A DNA stretch of 45,844 nucleotides from assembly GCA_964493425.1 (NCBI GenBank), contig CAZBMW010000019.1, positions 1 through 45,844 of the forward strand. The letters run 5' to 3'. Both the position numbers and the translations under genes were made by a program. This DNA comes from CAYLMG01 sp964493425 (lineage in GTDB: Bacteria > Planctomycetota > Phycisphaerae > Sedimentisphaerales > Anaerobacaceae). Positions within the stretch are counted from its first letter, which is position 1. Each line of letters opens with the position of its first letter. The notes under the pieces are model-generated. The model was not told where the DNA came from, searched no databases, and was given only the letters and a program-made list of their open reading frames with translations. Positions 34,360-42,111 of the stretch are shown piece after piece.

Positions 34360-35727
34360 ATGGCTGACGACAGCATAATTCTGGTCGTGGATGACGAGCG
34401 TAATCACGCCGACGGCCTCGTCGAGGCCCTCGATGGCCTCTGCGCAAAGGCAATCGCCGTCTATAACGACAAAGACGCCCTCGAGCTCCTTAGGAGCGAA
34501 AAGGTCGACGTCGTTATTACCGACCTGCGGCTCGGCGGCGCTCTCGACGGCATCGGCATCCTCGAAGAGGCCAAAAAACAAAATCCCGATACCCAGGTCA
34601 TCCTCGTCACCGCCTACGCCACAATCGAAAACTGCAAGCAAGCCATAAAAATGGGCGCCTTCGATTATCTCGTCAAGCCAATCAATATCGACGAGCTTCG
34701 CACGCTCACCCAGCAGGCCTGCCGAAAGGTCGAAACGACTAAAAGCCGGAAATTCGAAAGAGCAACTTCCGAAAAATGGGATTTCGTTTTCGACGGCGTC
34801 ATAGGCGAGAGCAGGGCGATGCAGGGCATCTTCGAAGTCCTCAAAAGAATCGCCGCATCGAACATCTCAGTCCTTATCGAAGGCGAATCCGGTACCGGCA
34901 AAGAATTGCTCGCAAGGGCAATCCACAATAACTCACCGCGTGCGCACCAGCCGTTCAAACCCGTAAATTGTGCCGGCCTGACAGAGACACTGCTGGAAAG
35001 CGAGCTTTTCGGCCACGTCAAAGGGGCCTTCACAGGCGCAATGACCGACCGCAAAGGCCTTTTCGAAATCGCCGATAAAGGAACGCTGCTTCTCGACGAA
35101 ATCGGCGATATGTCGCCTAACAGCCAGGCAAAGCTGCTGCGGGTTATCGAGGACGGCGTTATAATACCGGTCGGCTCGAATAAGCAGGCCGTCGTCGATG
35201 TAAGAGTTATCAGTGCGACGAACCAGGACCTCAACACACTCATCGAGGAGAAAAAGTTCAGGCAGGATTTGTATTTCAGAATCAAGGGCGTAAGCATCGT
35301 TTTGCCTGCCCTTCGCGACAGAAGCGAAGATATACCCGCACTCGCCGATTTCTTTCTCAAAGAGGCAATTTCCGAGACAGGCTCGAAAGTTACCGGCATA
35401 ACCGACTCCGCGATTGACGTTCTCAAATCGTACGACTGGCCGGGCAATATAAGGCAACTCAAAAACTGCATAAGGACAATGGTAGTAATGGCCGAGACTG
35501 ATTCTCTCGACGTCTCCGATATTCCGCCCGATATCGCCCGCAGAAGACAGCTTGGTGCCGGCGTAAAGGCTGCTGCGGATTTATCCGGAATGTCTCTTAA
35601 TGAGATTGAAAAGCAGGCGATTATAGATACACTTAACCGGACGGGTAATAATCGCGAAAAGGCCGCCAAAATCCTCGGCATCGGCGAAAGAACACTATAT
35701 CGAAAAATCAAAGAATATAATCTATAG
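34360..35727 (+). CDS. Sigma-54-dependent response regulator (NtrC family)
   Basis: 455 aa with three domains. The receiver (~1-125) has DDER and phospho-acceptor Asp in VVITDLRLGG. The AAA+ sigma-54 activator domain (~145-375) has GESGTGKELLAR (Walker A), GHVKGAFTGAMTD (the GAFTGA sigma-54 contact) and LLLDEIGDM (Walker B). The Fis-type HTH (~410-455) has NRTGNNREKAAKILGIGERTLYRKIKEY. All activator motifs are intact. It pairs with the kinase upstream. Its codons are clearly richer in GC (Gly, Ala, Asp with C/G third bases) than the pilus region, so its base composition differs from its neighbours. Targets are unknown. Confidence 0.94.
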   Translation: MADDSIILVVDDERNHADGLVEALDGLCAKAIAVYNDKDALELLRSEKVDVVITDLRLGGALDGIGILEEAKKQNPDTQVILVTAYATIENCKQAIKMGAFDYLVKPINIDELRTLTQQACRKVETTKSRKFERATSEKWDFVFDGVIGESRAMQGIFEVLKRIAASNISVLIEGESGTGKELLARAIHNNSPRAHQPFKPVNCAGLTETLLESELFGHVKGAFTGAMTDRKGLFEIADKGTLLLDEIGDMSPNSQAKLLRVIEDGVIIPVGSNKQAVVDVRVISATNQDLNTLIEEKKFRQDLYFRIKGVSIVLPALRDRSEDIPALADFFLKEAISETGSKVTGITDSAIDVLKSYDWPGNIRQLKNCIRTMVVMAETDSLDVSDIPPDIARRRQLGAGVKAAADLSGMSLNEIEKQAIIDTLNRTGNNREKAAKILGIGERTLYRKIKEYNL

Positions 35728-35764
35728 CGATACTTCCACCTTCGTCGAGACTTCGGAGGACAGG

Positions 35765-36145
35765 CGATTCTTGATACTCGATACTCGATTCTTGATTCAT
35801 CCTTCGCAAAAGCGAAGATTTCCTCCCGAAACAAAGCCAATTTGGGGAAAAACAAAGCCAATTTTGAGCTAAAATTGGCTTTGAATTGGCTTTGTTTGGC
35901 TTTGTTTTTGGGACTCCAAAAATTGCATAAATTCTTATAAGTCATTGTAGAATAAGTACTTGTGTCATCTTGGACACTTGGTGAATTGGCTTTGTTTTGC
36001 AAAAAAATGTTTGATTTGCGCGCTGTGCTCCCGCCGCAAGCGGCGAGGAGCAAACGATGCACGATACCAGATACTCGATGCTCGTTACTGGAAAATCGAT
36101 GCTGGATACTAGATACTCGATACTCGTGATTATTGAACATTCGCT
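35765..36145. repeat. Composite intergenic repeat element
   Basis: Outer parts carry arrays of a degenerate ATACTCGAT-type unit (35773-35805 and 36063-36128). The core has six copies of CAAAGCCAATT or its complement AATTGGCTTTG (35832 to about 36000). One perfect inverted repeat in it is CAAAGCCAATTTT (35853-35865) / AAAATTGGCTTTG (35871-35883). A strong GC-rich hairpin at 36026-36052 (TGCTCC...GGAGCA with CGCCGC/GCGGCG) separates core and right array. Read on the minus strand it gives Lys/Gln/Asn-rich peptide units (NKAKQSQFKANF). I recall such units in planctomycete genomes as repeats mis-annotated as proteins. No gene is called here. Confidence 0.7.
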
Positions 36146-36477
36146 ACTCCTTGTTAAGAAAGAGTTTACGAACTATATATTTACTTGACCCCCGGGTCTT
36201 TCGTGCGGTTTCCTCCGCGTTCGTGTGTTTGCTAACACACGGAAGTATTATATAAATTAAGGCCGATTTATCAATAAAAAATTAAGATTTTTTTTATCAC
36301 GGAAAACATGAAGAGTACGAATATTTTAGGTTATAATATGTACTGCTTAAAAAATATTCCTATAAAATATAATTTTGCTGAATTGTCTGGAATTCATATA
36401 ATTGTAAGTCAGTTCTAAGTTGTAAGAGAAAACAAATAGTTGAAAAATATAGTTATGAAATATATGGAGAAGAAAAA
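36146..36477 (+). other. Upstream region of the TIR gene, with hairpin and candidate promoter
   Basis: An AT-rich stretch following the repeat element. A perfect 8 bp hairpin CGTGTGTT (36222-36229) / AACACACG (36234-36241) and a GACCC/GGGTC palindrome near 36187-36198 mark its left part. TTGCTG (36375-36380), 16 nt, TATAAT (36397-36402) is a possible promoter for the TIR gene. GGAGAAG just before ATG 36478 is the SD. GC content falls sharply here compared with the preceding gene. Confidence 0.55.
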
Positions 36478-37467
36478 ATGAAAGTTTATATATGCTGGTC
36501 TGGTGAAACAAGTAAAGAATTGGCGGAAATATTCAAAGAATGGCTTCCTGCTGTTATACAAGCAGTCAAACCCTACTACTCAACGGACGACATAACAAAA
36601 GGATCTCGCTGGAATAATGAAATATCAAAGGAGCTAGAGGCCTCTCAAGTGGGTCTAATTTGTCTAACAAAAGATAATTTAGAGGCTCCTTGGATTATGT
36701 TCGAATCTGGCGCACTTTCAAAGAATCTTGATAAATCACATGTATGTCCGATTCTTTTTGGTGTTGATCCAACTGACTTAAAAGGACCACTTGTATCATT
36801 CCAAGCTTCTAGATTTGAAAAAGCAGAGATTAAAAAAGTAGTAACAATGATAAACAAAGAACTAGAAACAGATGGATTATCTTCGAGCGTTTTGAATTCT
36901 GTATTTGAAAAATGGTGGCCAGACCTTGAGGGAAAAGTTAAAATAATATTATCAAAAACTGGAAAAACCAAGGGAAATGAAACACGGTCAGAACGTGATC
37001 TTCTTGAAGAAATACTTGAGCTAAGTAGAGATTTTTCAAGAAAATCTAGACCTTCCCGACGCGAGGAGATTCTCATAAAAGAAGAATTAATATCTTTAAA
37101 ACGTAGATTTAGAAAAATTCATCCCATGATACTTCGTGAGATAGCGCATATAGCATCAATGGGAAATGGTGATCCGGTAGGAATATTGATATTATCAAGC
37201 TTAATACGTGATAGTATTCCTTGGCTTTATGAACTTGGAATGGAAATCTATAGGAAAGCAGTATCCTCTAGCAAAAAAGATACTCGAGAAGCCTTATTAA
37301 GATTTCAACGTACTGTTGATTTAACAATACATGGGCCAATAGCGGAAGAATTAGGTATGTTTAAAGAAGAAAATCGTAGATTCATGCATGAAATACCGAT
37401 GATAATGGAACATATTGTAGAAGAATACCTCGCAACAAGAATAAATCCTTCCAGACGTAAAAAATAA
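36478..37467 (+). CDS. TIR domain protein, candidate NAD-consuming defence effector
   Basis: 329 aa. Residues 1-~140 form a TIR-like domain: KVYICWSGETSKELAEIFK (strand A and first helix), GSRWNNEISKELEASQVGLI (BB loop and helix), CLTKDNLEAPWIMFESGALS. Glu76 in WIMFESGAL is the likely catalytic Glu. Bacterial TIR domains of this kind cleave NAD+ or make signalling derivatives in anti-phage systems such as Thoeris (established for the family, not for this protein). The C-terminal half (~165-329) is helical and charged with no recognised domain. It has an SD and a possible promoter, is AT-rich, and faces the membrane protein at 37495 with 27 bp between stops. No transmembrane segment is seen. 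Confidence 0.82.
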   Translation: MKVYICWSGETSKELAEIFKEWLPAVIQAVKPYYSTDDITKGSRWNNEISKELEASQVGLICLTKDNLEAPWIMFESGALSKNLDKSHVCPILFGVDPTDLKGPLVSFQASRFEKAEIKKVVTMINKELETDGLSSSVLNSVFEKWWPDLEGKVKIILSKTGKTKGNETRSERDLLEEILELSRDFSRKSRPSRREEILIKEELISLKRRFRKIHPMILREIAHIASMGNGDPVGILILSSLIRDSIPWLYELGMEIYRKAVSSSKKDTREALLRFQRTVDLTIHGPIAEELGMFKEENRRFMHEIPMIMEHIVEEYLATRINPSRRKK

Positions 37468-37494
37468 TAATGTAACTTGGATTATAGTTTATTG

Positions 37495-38763
37495 TTATTT
37501 ACCTCTTACTATTTTTGCAATTTCTTCTATACCTTTAATAAAATCTTTGCCACGTAAATTTTTTATTTTTAGAAGAGAATCATCTTCCTCATCAGGTCTT
37601 TGACCGAAATATCTATCTGCCAGCTCAGCAACAATATTCTGTTTTTTATCATCAGGCAAATTATCCAGAAAAGGATTAATAGCAGCTAATTCAAGTTCTA
37701 TTTTTCTATTCCTTTGTTCAAACCTTCGATGTTTTGATGATTCTCGAATGCAATACCAAGCAGGGGCACCGATGGCAAAGGCGAAACCTATTCTATAGAT
37801 TCCGATCTGCCAACTCACACTGCCCGTCGAAAAGAAAGTTAGCCCTATTAAAACAGTTATTATAGTTCCTGACATTAACAGTAAAAATATTATTGCAAGA
37901 ACACGGAGCGCATTTGCTACCCATCTTTCTTTATCGGCTATTATTTTAAAGTGTCCGGCCAAACTCGTGTTAGCTATTATTCCTACTATTTTTTTAGATT
38001 CTTCAAGTTTATTATTGATTTCTTTAATATATTTATCTGCGTCTTTCGAGAACACTTCAAAATGTTCTGCTTCTTCTTCAGAATACTTTTTCATTGTTTC
38101 TATAAAATTATTATCATATTTGCTAACCAACTCTTTGAATTCTTTTTCTCTGGATGATTGAGCTTGTGCAAATAATTCATTAAGTTTAACTTGTGAATCA
38201 TTAAATGCTTTTTGCTGATTATTAATGAGAGTATCGAAACGTTTTTCCTGTTCTTTGATCTTGTTTGTTAAGTTGTCACTTCTATTTTGTAAATCAATAA
38301 CTTTCTTTGAAAGAGACGCATTGTCTTGCTTAACTTCATTTTGCCTGATTTTGAGTTCTTTAATATGTGCTAAGGATTGTTGATTGAATTCATCAAGTAT
38401 TTTTGAAAAATCTTTTGAGCTGAGGAGAGATTCTGGCCGAAAGTTATGGTTCAGTACTTTTAGCAAATCATCTCCGGATATAACTAAATGGTTAAGGTTG
38501 TTGTCTGATTTAAAGGAAGAAAATTTTGCGTTTGCATCGCGTAATGTTTTTGATATCAAGTCAATTGTTGTTGAATCTAATAGCGATGGATCAACATTCG
38601 CAAAATACTTGTTATAAATTTTCAAAATCTTTTGAAGACGCAAAGCTGCTTCTTGGCGAGTAGGGTCAAGATTAGAAAAATCAAATTTTTCAATATTATC
38701 TTCAAGAGATCCTATATTATTAATTATTTGACTATTTTCAAAACGTTCTTGAAAGTGCCCCAT
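37495..38763 (-). CDS. Coiled-coil membrane protein, function unknown
   Basis: 422 aa, not recognised. An N-terminal helical region (1-120) leads into a long coiled coil (~125-262; heptad-like runs such as IDLQNRSDNLTNKIKEQEK). Two transmembrane helices follow (~283-310, RVLAIIFLLLMSGTIITVLI; ~319-338, QIGIYRIGFAFAIGAPAWYC). The ~85-residue cytoplasmic tail is charged. Both long parts would be on the same side of the membrane. The AT-rich composition matches the TIR gene, suggesting the two arrived together. ATG 38763 has GGAG 9 nt upstream. It might be a membrane partner or a sensor of the TIR protein, but could also be unrelated. Confidence 0.72.
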   Translation of the reverse strand: MGHFQERFENSQIINNIGSLEDNIEKFDFSNLDPTRQEAALRLQKILKIYNKYFANVDPSLLDSTTIDLISKTLRDANAKFSSFKSDNNLNHLVISGDDLLKVLNHNFRPESLLSSKDFSKILDEFNQQSLAHIKELKIRQNEVKQDNASLSKKVIDLQNRSDNLTNKIKEQEKRFDTLINNQQKAFNDSQVKLNELFAQAQSSREKEFKELVSKYDNNFIETMKKYSEEEAEHFEVFSKDADKYIKEINNKLEESKKIVGIIANTSLAGHFKIIADKERWVANALRVLAIIFLLLMSGTIITVLIGLTFFSTGSVSWQIGIYRIGFAFAIGAPAWYCIRESSKHRRFEQRNRKIELELAAINPFLDNLPDDKKQNIVAELADRYFGQRPDEEDDSLLKIKNLRGKDFIKGIEEIAKIVRGK

Positions 38764-38924
38764 GTCTCATATCTCCAAAATCTCATTAACACCTTATCTT
38801 ATCGTAACGGTTATGATTTGCAAGCAATTATTTAAATTAAATTAAGTATTTAATGAGAAGATGTTAAAAATGTAATCAGAACTATCTAATATTTACTTTA
38901 GAAAAAAAACCCTGAGAATACCAA

Positions 38925-38994
38925 AGTCAGCGAAATAAATCCGTGTCAACCCGTGGTTAGAAAATCAGTGTCAATCAGCGCAATCTGCGGTTAA
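38925..38994. repeat. Dispersed CCGTG/CAGCG-type intergenic repeat
   Basis: Short related units in series: TCCGTGTCAAC, CCGTGGTTAGA, TCAGTGTCAATC, AGCGCAATC, TGCGGTTAAT (about 38939-38994). They vary around a 10-12 nt period. I recall similar text (for example GTGTCAATCAGCG and CTGCGGTTAA) as a common short intergenic repeat in environmental bacterial genomes. It lies between the accessory pair and the nuclease gene. Confidence 0.6.
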
Positions 38995-39611
38995 TTTTGT
39001 CTCCATAGCGGCATCTGGTCCGGCTGGACTTTTTCCCATAGACCTTTTTTGGCACTTCGTGCGGAGGATTCAAGCTGCTTATATTTGTAATAGAAGCTGT
39101 GACGGAACCGCGTATCCGCGTAAGCGTAACCTTCCGAGAGTAAAACTTCATTTAAATAAGTCCTGCCCGGAAGCTGGACGTAGGCAAGGAGTCGGCCGTA
39201 ATAACCTCTGGTTCGGCGCTTTTCAAGATAGACTGTTACCTGTTTTCCGAGAGTCAGTTCGCGTGTTTTTGCAGAAGCTTCCGGCCCGAAGTACATTATA
39301 CCTCTTTCGGGGTGTTTGGTTTCAGGAGTATCGACGCCCCAGAGGCGGATTCTGGTATGAGCGTAGTTGGCATCGGGTATATTTACATCGATTGTGTCAC
39401 CATCAACAACGTTTACAACGACAAAGTTTTTTCTGTGGTATTTCGCGAAATCATAGAGAATTTGCTCATCTTGTGTTTTCGGCAGTTGAATTAAAGGAGC
39501 TTTATCACTATCCAGCCAGATGGCGATTGCAAGAGCGAGCAGGCACAATGCTAATATTGCCGCTTTTGTGCGGCTGCTCTTTGCGAAGGCGGGTTTGTCG
39601 GCCTTTGACAT
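38991..39611 (-). CDS. Membrane-anchored thermonuclease (SNase family)
   Basis: 206 aa. The N-terminus carries one hydrophobic helix (TKAAILALCLLALAIAIWL) serving as anchor or signal. The SNase fold spans ~60-200: VVDGDTIDVNI (calcium-site DGDT), RIRLWGVDTPETKHPE (with catalytic Arg and Glu), GKQVTVYLEK, GRLLAYVQLPG and LNEVLLSEGYAYA. Active-site residues look complete. It would act on DNA/RNA outside the membrane or in the periplasm. It lies 29 bp after lysC on the same strand and may share its transcript, without an obvious link of function. Confidence 0.9.
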   Translation of the reverse strand: MSKADKPAFAKSSRTKAAILALCLLALAIAIWLDSDKAPLIQLPKTQDEQILYDFAKYHRKNFVVVNVVDGDTIDVNIPDANYAHTRIRLWGVDTPETKHPERGIMYFGPEASAKTRELTLGKQVTVYLEKRRTRGYYGRLLAYVQLPGRTYLNEVLLSEGYAYADTRFRHSFYYKYKQLESSARSAKKGLWEKVQPDQMPLWRQN

Positions 39612-39640
39612 CTCGAATTGTACTCGAATTCAGCGAACTT

Positions 39641-40903
39641 TTACTTTTTTGCCGAACGTCGTTTTTTGTACTTTGCTCTTTTTACTGCAGGCCTGTCGAG
39701 CTCGAAGGCACTGCAGACTGCTTCGAGGGCCTTATGGCCCTGGTGCTTATCGACGATACAGCTTATGCGGATTTCGCTGGTCGTAATCGAATCTATATTT
39801 ACTTTTGCGTTGGCCAGTGCGCTGAACATTTTATCGGCGATGCCGTAATGGCTTCGCATACCGACACCGATGACGGAAATTTCGGCTATATCGTCGCGGA
39901 TGAAGATATCATCGCAGTTAAGCTCGTCTTTGACCGCGTTGACGGCTTTTTTGGCAGAGCGCAGGTCGGAGGTACCTATGGTAAATGACATGTTAGCTTT
40001 TTTCGGGCTTACTTCGGTCTGCACAATGTCATTTATAAGCACGTTTGCTTTTGCAAGCTGGGAGAACAGCTTAGCTGCGTTGCCCGGCTTGTTGTCAACG
40101 TTAATAAGGCTGATTTTGGCCATATCTTTTTGTACTGTCGCACCCGAAACCACTATATCTTCCATTTGTGACTCCTCTGCAGTAATTATTGTCCCTTCAG
40201 TTTCTTTTCTGCTGTTTCTGACGTGGATTTTTACATTATATTTTTTGCCGAACTCGATAGCCCGCGGATGCATAACCGCCGCACCCATACTGGCCATCTC
40301 GAGCATCTCATCATAGCAGATTTTTTCCATCTTGACTGCTTTTTTGAACATCCTGGGGTCGGTTGTGTAAATGCCGTCAACGTCTGTATAAATCTCGCAA
40401 CGGGCAGCGCCGAGAGTTGCCGCTAAAGCGACGGCACTGGTATCCGAGCCGCCTCTGCCCAGTGTTGTGATGTTGCCGTATTCGTCTATACCCTGAAAAC
40501 CGGCGACGAGTACGATTTTGCCGTGTATCAGCTCGCAGTGGATTCGCTCGGCGTCGATGCTTTTTATTCTCGCCTTGGTATGAACGCCGTCGGTTATCAT
40601 TCTGATTTGCCCGCCTGTAAAGCTGATTGCGTCATAGCCGGCAGCGGCCAGTGCCATAGCAAAAAGCGATACGGTCTGAATCTCGCCTGTGCTGAGAAGC
40701 TGGTCGAGCTCTCTTTCGGGCGGCTCGGGATTAAGCTCGTGAGCGTCAGCGAGCAATTGGTCGGTCTGCTTACCGCGGGCCGATGCAACCACGACTACCG
40801 AGAAGCCTTTTTTAACGGTTTTGATTACACGCTTAGCAGCCCGCCTGATTTTTTCTGCGTTTGCTACCGAGGTGCCTCCAAACTTTTGTACTATTATTGC
40901 CAT
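39641..40903 (-). CDS. lysC: Aspartate kinase
   Basis: First step of the aspartate family (Lys, Met, Thr). 420 aa monofunctional enzyme. Kinase signature VQKFGGTSVAN at the N-terminus, SFTGGQIRMITDGVH, TTLGRGGSDTSAVALAA and YTDVDGIYTTDPR follow. Two ACT-type regulatory domains are at ~270-400 (ISLINVDNKPGNAAKLFSQLA; ISVIGVGMRSHYGIADKMFS), indicating feedback control by Lys and/or Thr. It lies 21 bp after the apgM-like gene in the hom-apgM-lysC run. C-terminal KKRRSAKK is unusually basic. Confidence 0.95.
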   Translation of the reverse strand: MAIIVQKFGGTSVANAEKIRRAAKRVIKTVKKGFSVVVVASARGKQTDQLLADAHELNPEPPERELDQLLSTGEIQTVSLFAMALAAAGYDAISFTGGQIRMITDGVHTKARIKSIDAERIHCELIHGKIVLVAGFQGIDEYGNITTLGRGGSDTSAVALAATLGAARCEIYTDVDGIYTTDPRMFKKAVKMEKICYDEMLEMASMGAAVMHPRAIEFGKKYNVKIHVRNSRKETEGTIITAEESQMEDIVVSGATVQKDMAKISLINVDNKPGNAAKLFSQLAKANVLINDIVQTEVSPKKANMSFTIGTSDLRSAKKAVNAVKDELNCDDIFIRDDIAEISVIGVGMRSHYGIADKMFSALANAKVNIDSITTSEIRISCIVDKHQGHKALEAVCSAFELDRPAVKRAKYKKRRSAKK

Positions 40904-40923
40904 ATTTTCTTTGCCTGTCAGTG

Positions 40924-42111
40924 CTATATTTTCAGAAAATATTCCATAAGCTCGAAACCTTTATCTATCCTGAAAGCGGATTCGGCGGCATTGGCCTCGC
41001 TGAAGTTTGTGTGCAGAATGCCGCTGACATCCGTGCCTGCCATAGCGAATGGTACCACTTCCGGCGAATGGGCGCCTGTGCGGACCGGAGTCGGGTGGTC
41101 GGGAGCTACAAGTATCCGCCATCTGTCATATTGCTGCAGAGCTTCATACACAGGGCCGACAATGTATTTGTCGATTTGTTCGACAGTTTTTTTCTTGAGC
41201 TCTGCAGAGCCGGCATGGCCGGCTTCGTCCGGCGCTTCAATATGAACAAGAACAATGTCGTACTTTTTAAGCGCTTCTACCGCTGCGGAGCCTTTTCCCT
41301 CGTAATTGGTATCTACAAAACCGGTAGCGCCCGGCACTTCTATCAGGTCAAATCCTATCAGTTTCGACAGGCCTCGTGCGAGGTCAACGGCGGTGATGGT
41401 TGCACCTTTGAGGCCGAAACGTTTTTTAAAGCTTTCCATCCTTGCCTTTTTACCCTGTCCCCACAACCAGATAGAGCTGACCTGATTTTCGCCGAGGTCT
41501 ATTTTTACCTTGTTGATATCATGGTTGATAAAGAGCTGCTGAGAGTGTGCTATCAAATCGGTCAGTATTTGAGCGTTTTTTCCTCGCGGCAGAATCTTTT
41601 CTATTGCTGTGCCTATATAATCGTGAGGCGGGTATGTCTGAACATCGAAATCAAGGCCCTTGATTACCAAGAGATGGCGATAGCTTACGCCCGGATGGAA
41701 ATGGAGGTTGTCATTGGCGAGGCGTTCGTTCAAGTCCTCGATAAGCTTTTTGCCCTCTTGAGTTGATATATGTCCGGCACTGTGGTCAGCCATTTTTCCG
41801 TCAACGACGGTAACGAGGTTGCATCTGAAAACCCAGTCTTCCGGCGAGAGCCTGATATCGCGGGCAACCGCTTCGATGGGGGCTCGGCCGGAATAATAAC
41901 GGACGGGGTCATAGCCTAAAAGCGACATCTGTGCTACGTCACTGCCTGCTTCCATACCGTCAGGAATCGTCTGGACGAGTCCCTGCTTGCCCTGCGAGCT
42001 TATCCTGTCCATATTCGGTATCTCGGCTGCTTCAAGAACAGTCTTATTGCCGAGCTCTTTTATGGGCTCATCTGCGGCTCCGTCAGGAATTATTATCGCA
42101 TACTTTGCCAC
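40924..42111 (-). CDS. Cofactor-independent phosphoglycerate mutase-like protein (apgM family); possible homoserine kinase
   Basis: 395 aa member of the alkaline-phosphatase superfamily, archaeal-type iPGM branch. Metal and active-site motifs: IIPDGAADEPI near the N-terminus, GSDVAQMSLLGYDP with the nucleophile Ser, YYSGRAPIEA, VHIEAPDEAGHAG and APDHPTPVRTGAHS. In several bacteria this family lies in threonine operons without thrB, and SEED names it a predicted analogue of homoserine kinase. Here it is between hom and lysC and no thrB is present in the window, which fits that idea. The glycolytic role remains the alternative. GTG start at 42111 shares its G with the hom stop (TAGTG). Confidence 0.85.
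   Translation of the reverse strand: MAKYAIIIPDGAADEPIKELGNKTVLEAAEIPNMDRISSQGKQGLVQTIPDGMEAGSDVAQMSLLGYDPVRYYSGRAPIEAVARDIRLSPEDWVFRCNLVTVVDGKMADHSAGHISTQEGKKLIEDLNERLANDNLHFHPGVSYRHLLVIKGLDFDVQTYPPHDYIGTAIEKILPRGKNAQILTDLIAHSQQLFINHDINKVKIDLGENQVSSIWLWGQGKKARMESFKKRFGLKGATITAVDLARGLSKLIGFDLIEVPGATGFVDTNYEGKGSAAVEALKKYDIVLVHIEAPDEAGHAGSAELKKKTVEQIDKYIVGPVYEALQQYDRWRILVAPDHPTPVRTGAHSPEVVPFAMAGTDVSGILHTNFSEANAAESAFRIDKGFELMEYFLKI

Noticed and set aside
34665..36140. Long (491 codon) minus-strand ORF antisense to the NtrC-like gene and extending through the repeat block
   Set aside because: Its overlap with a fully conserved sigma-54 activator on the other strand, and a low-complexity Ser-rich translation, show it to be an antisense shadow. 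Its N-terminal part is only the translated repeat.
35765..36145. CRISPR array
   Set aside because: The repeat units are short, degenerate and irregularly spaced with no uniform spacers, and no cas genes are near.
40523..41766. Overlapping plus-strand ORFs of 240 and 301 codons opposite lysC and the apgM-like gene
   Set aside because: Antisense shadows of conserved genes, rich in Cys/Tyr/Phe as is typical for such frames.
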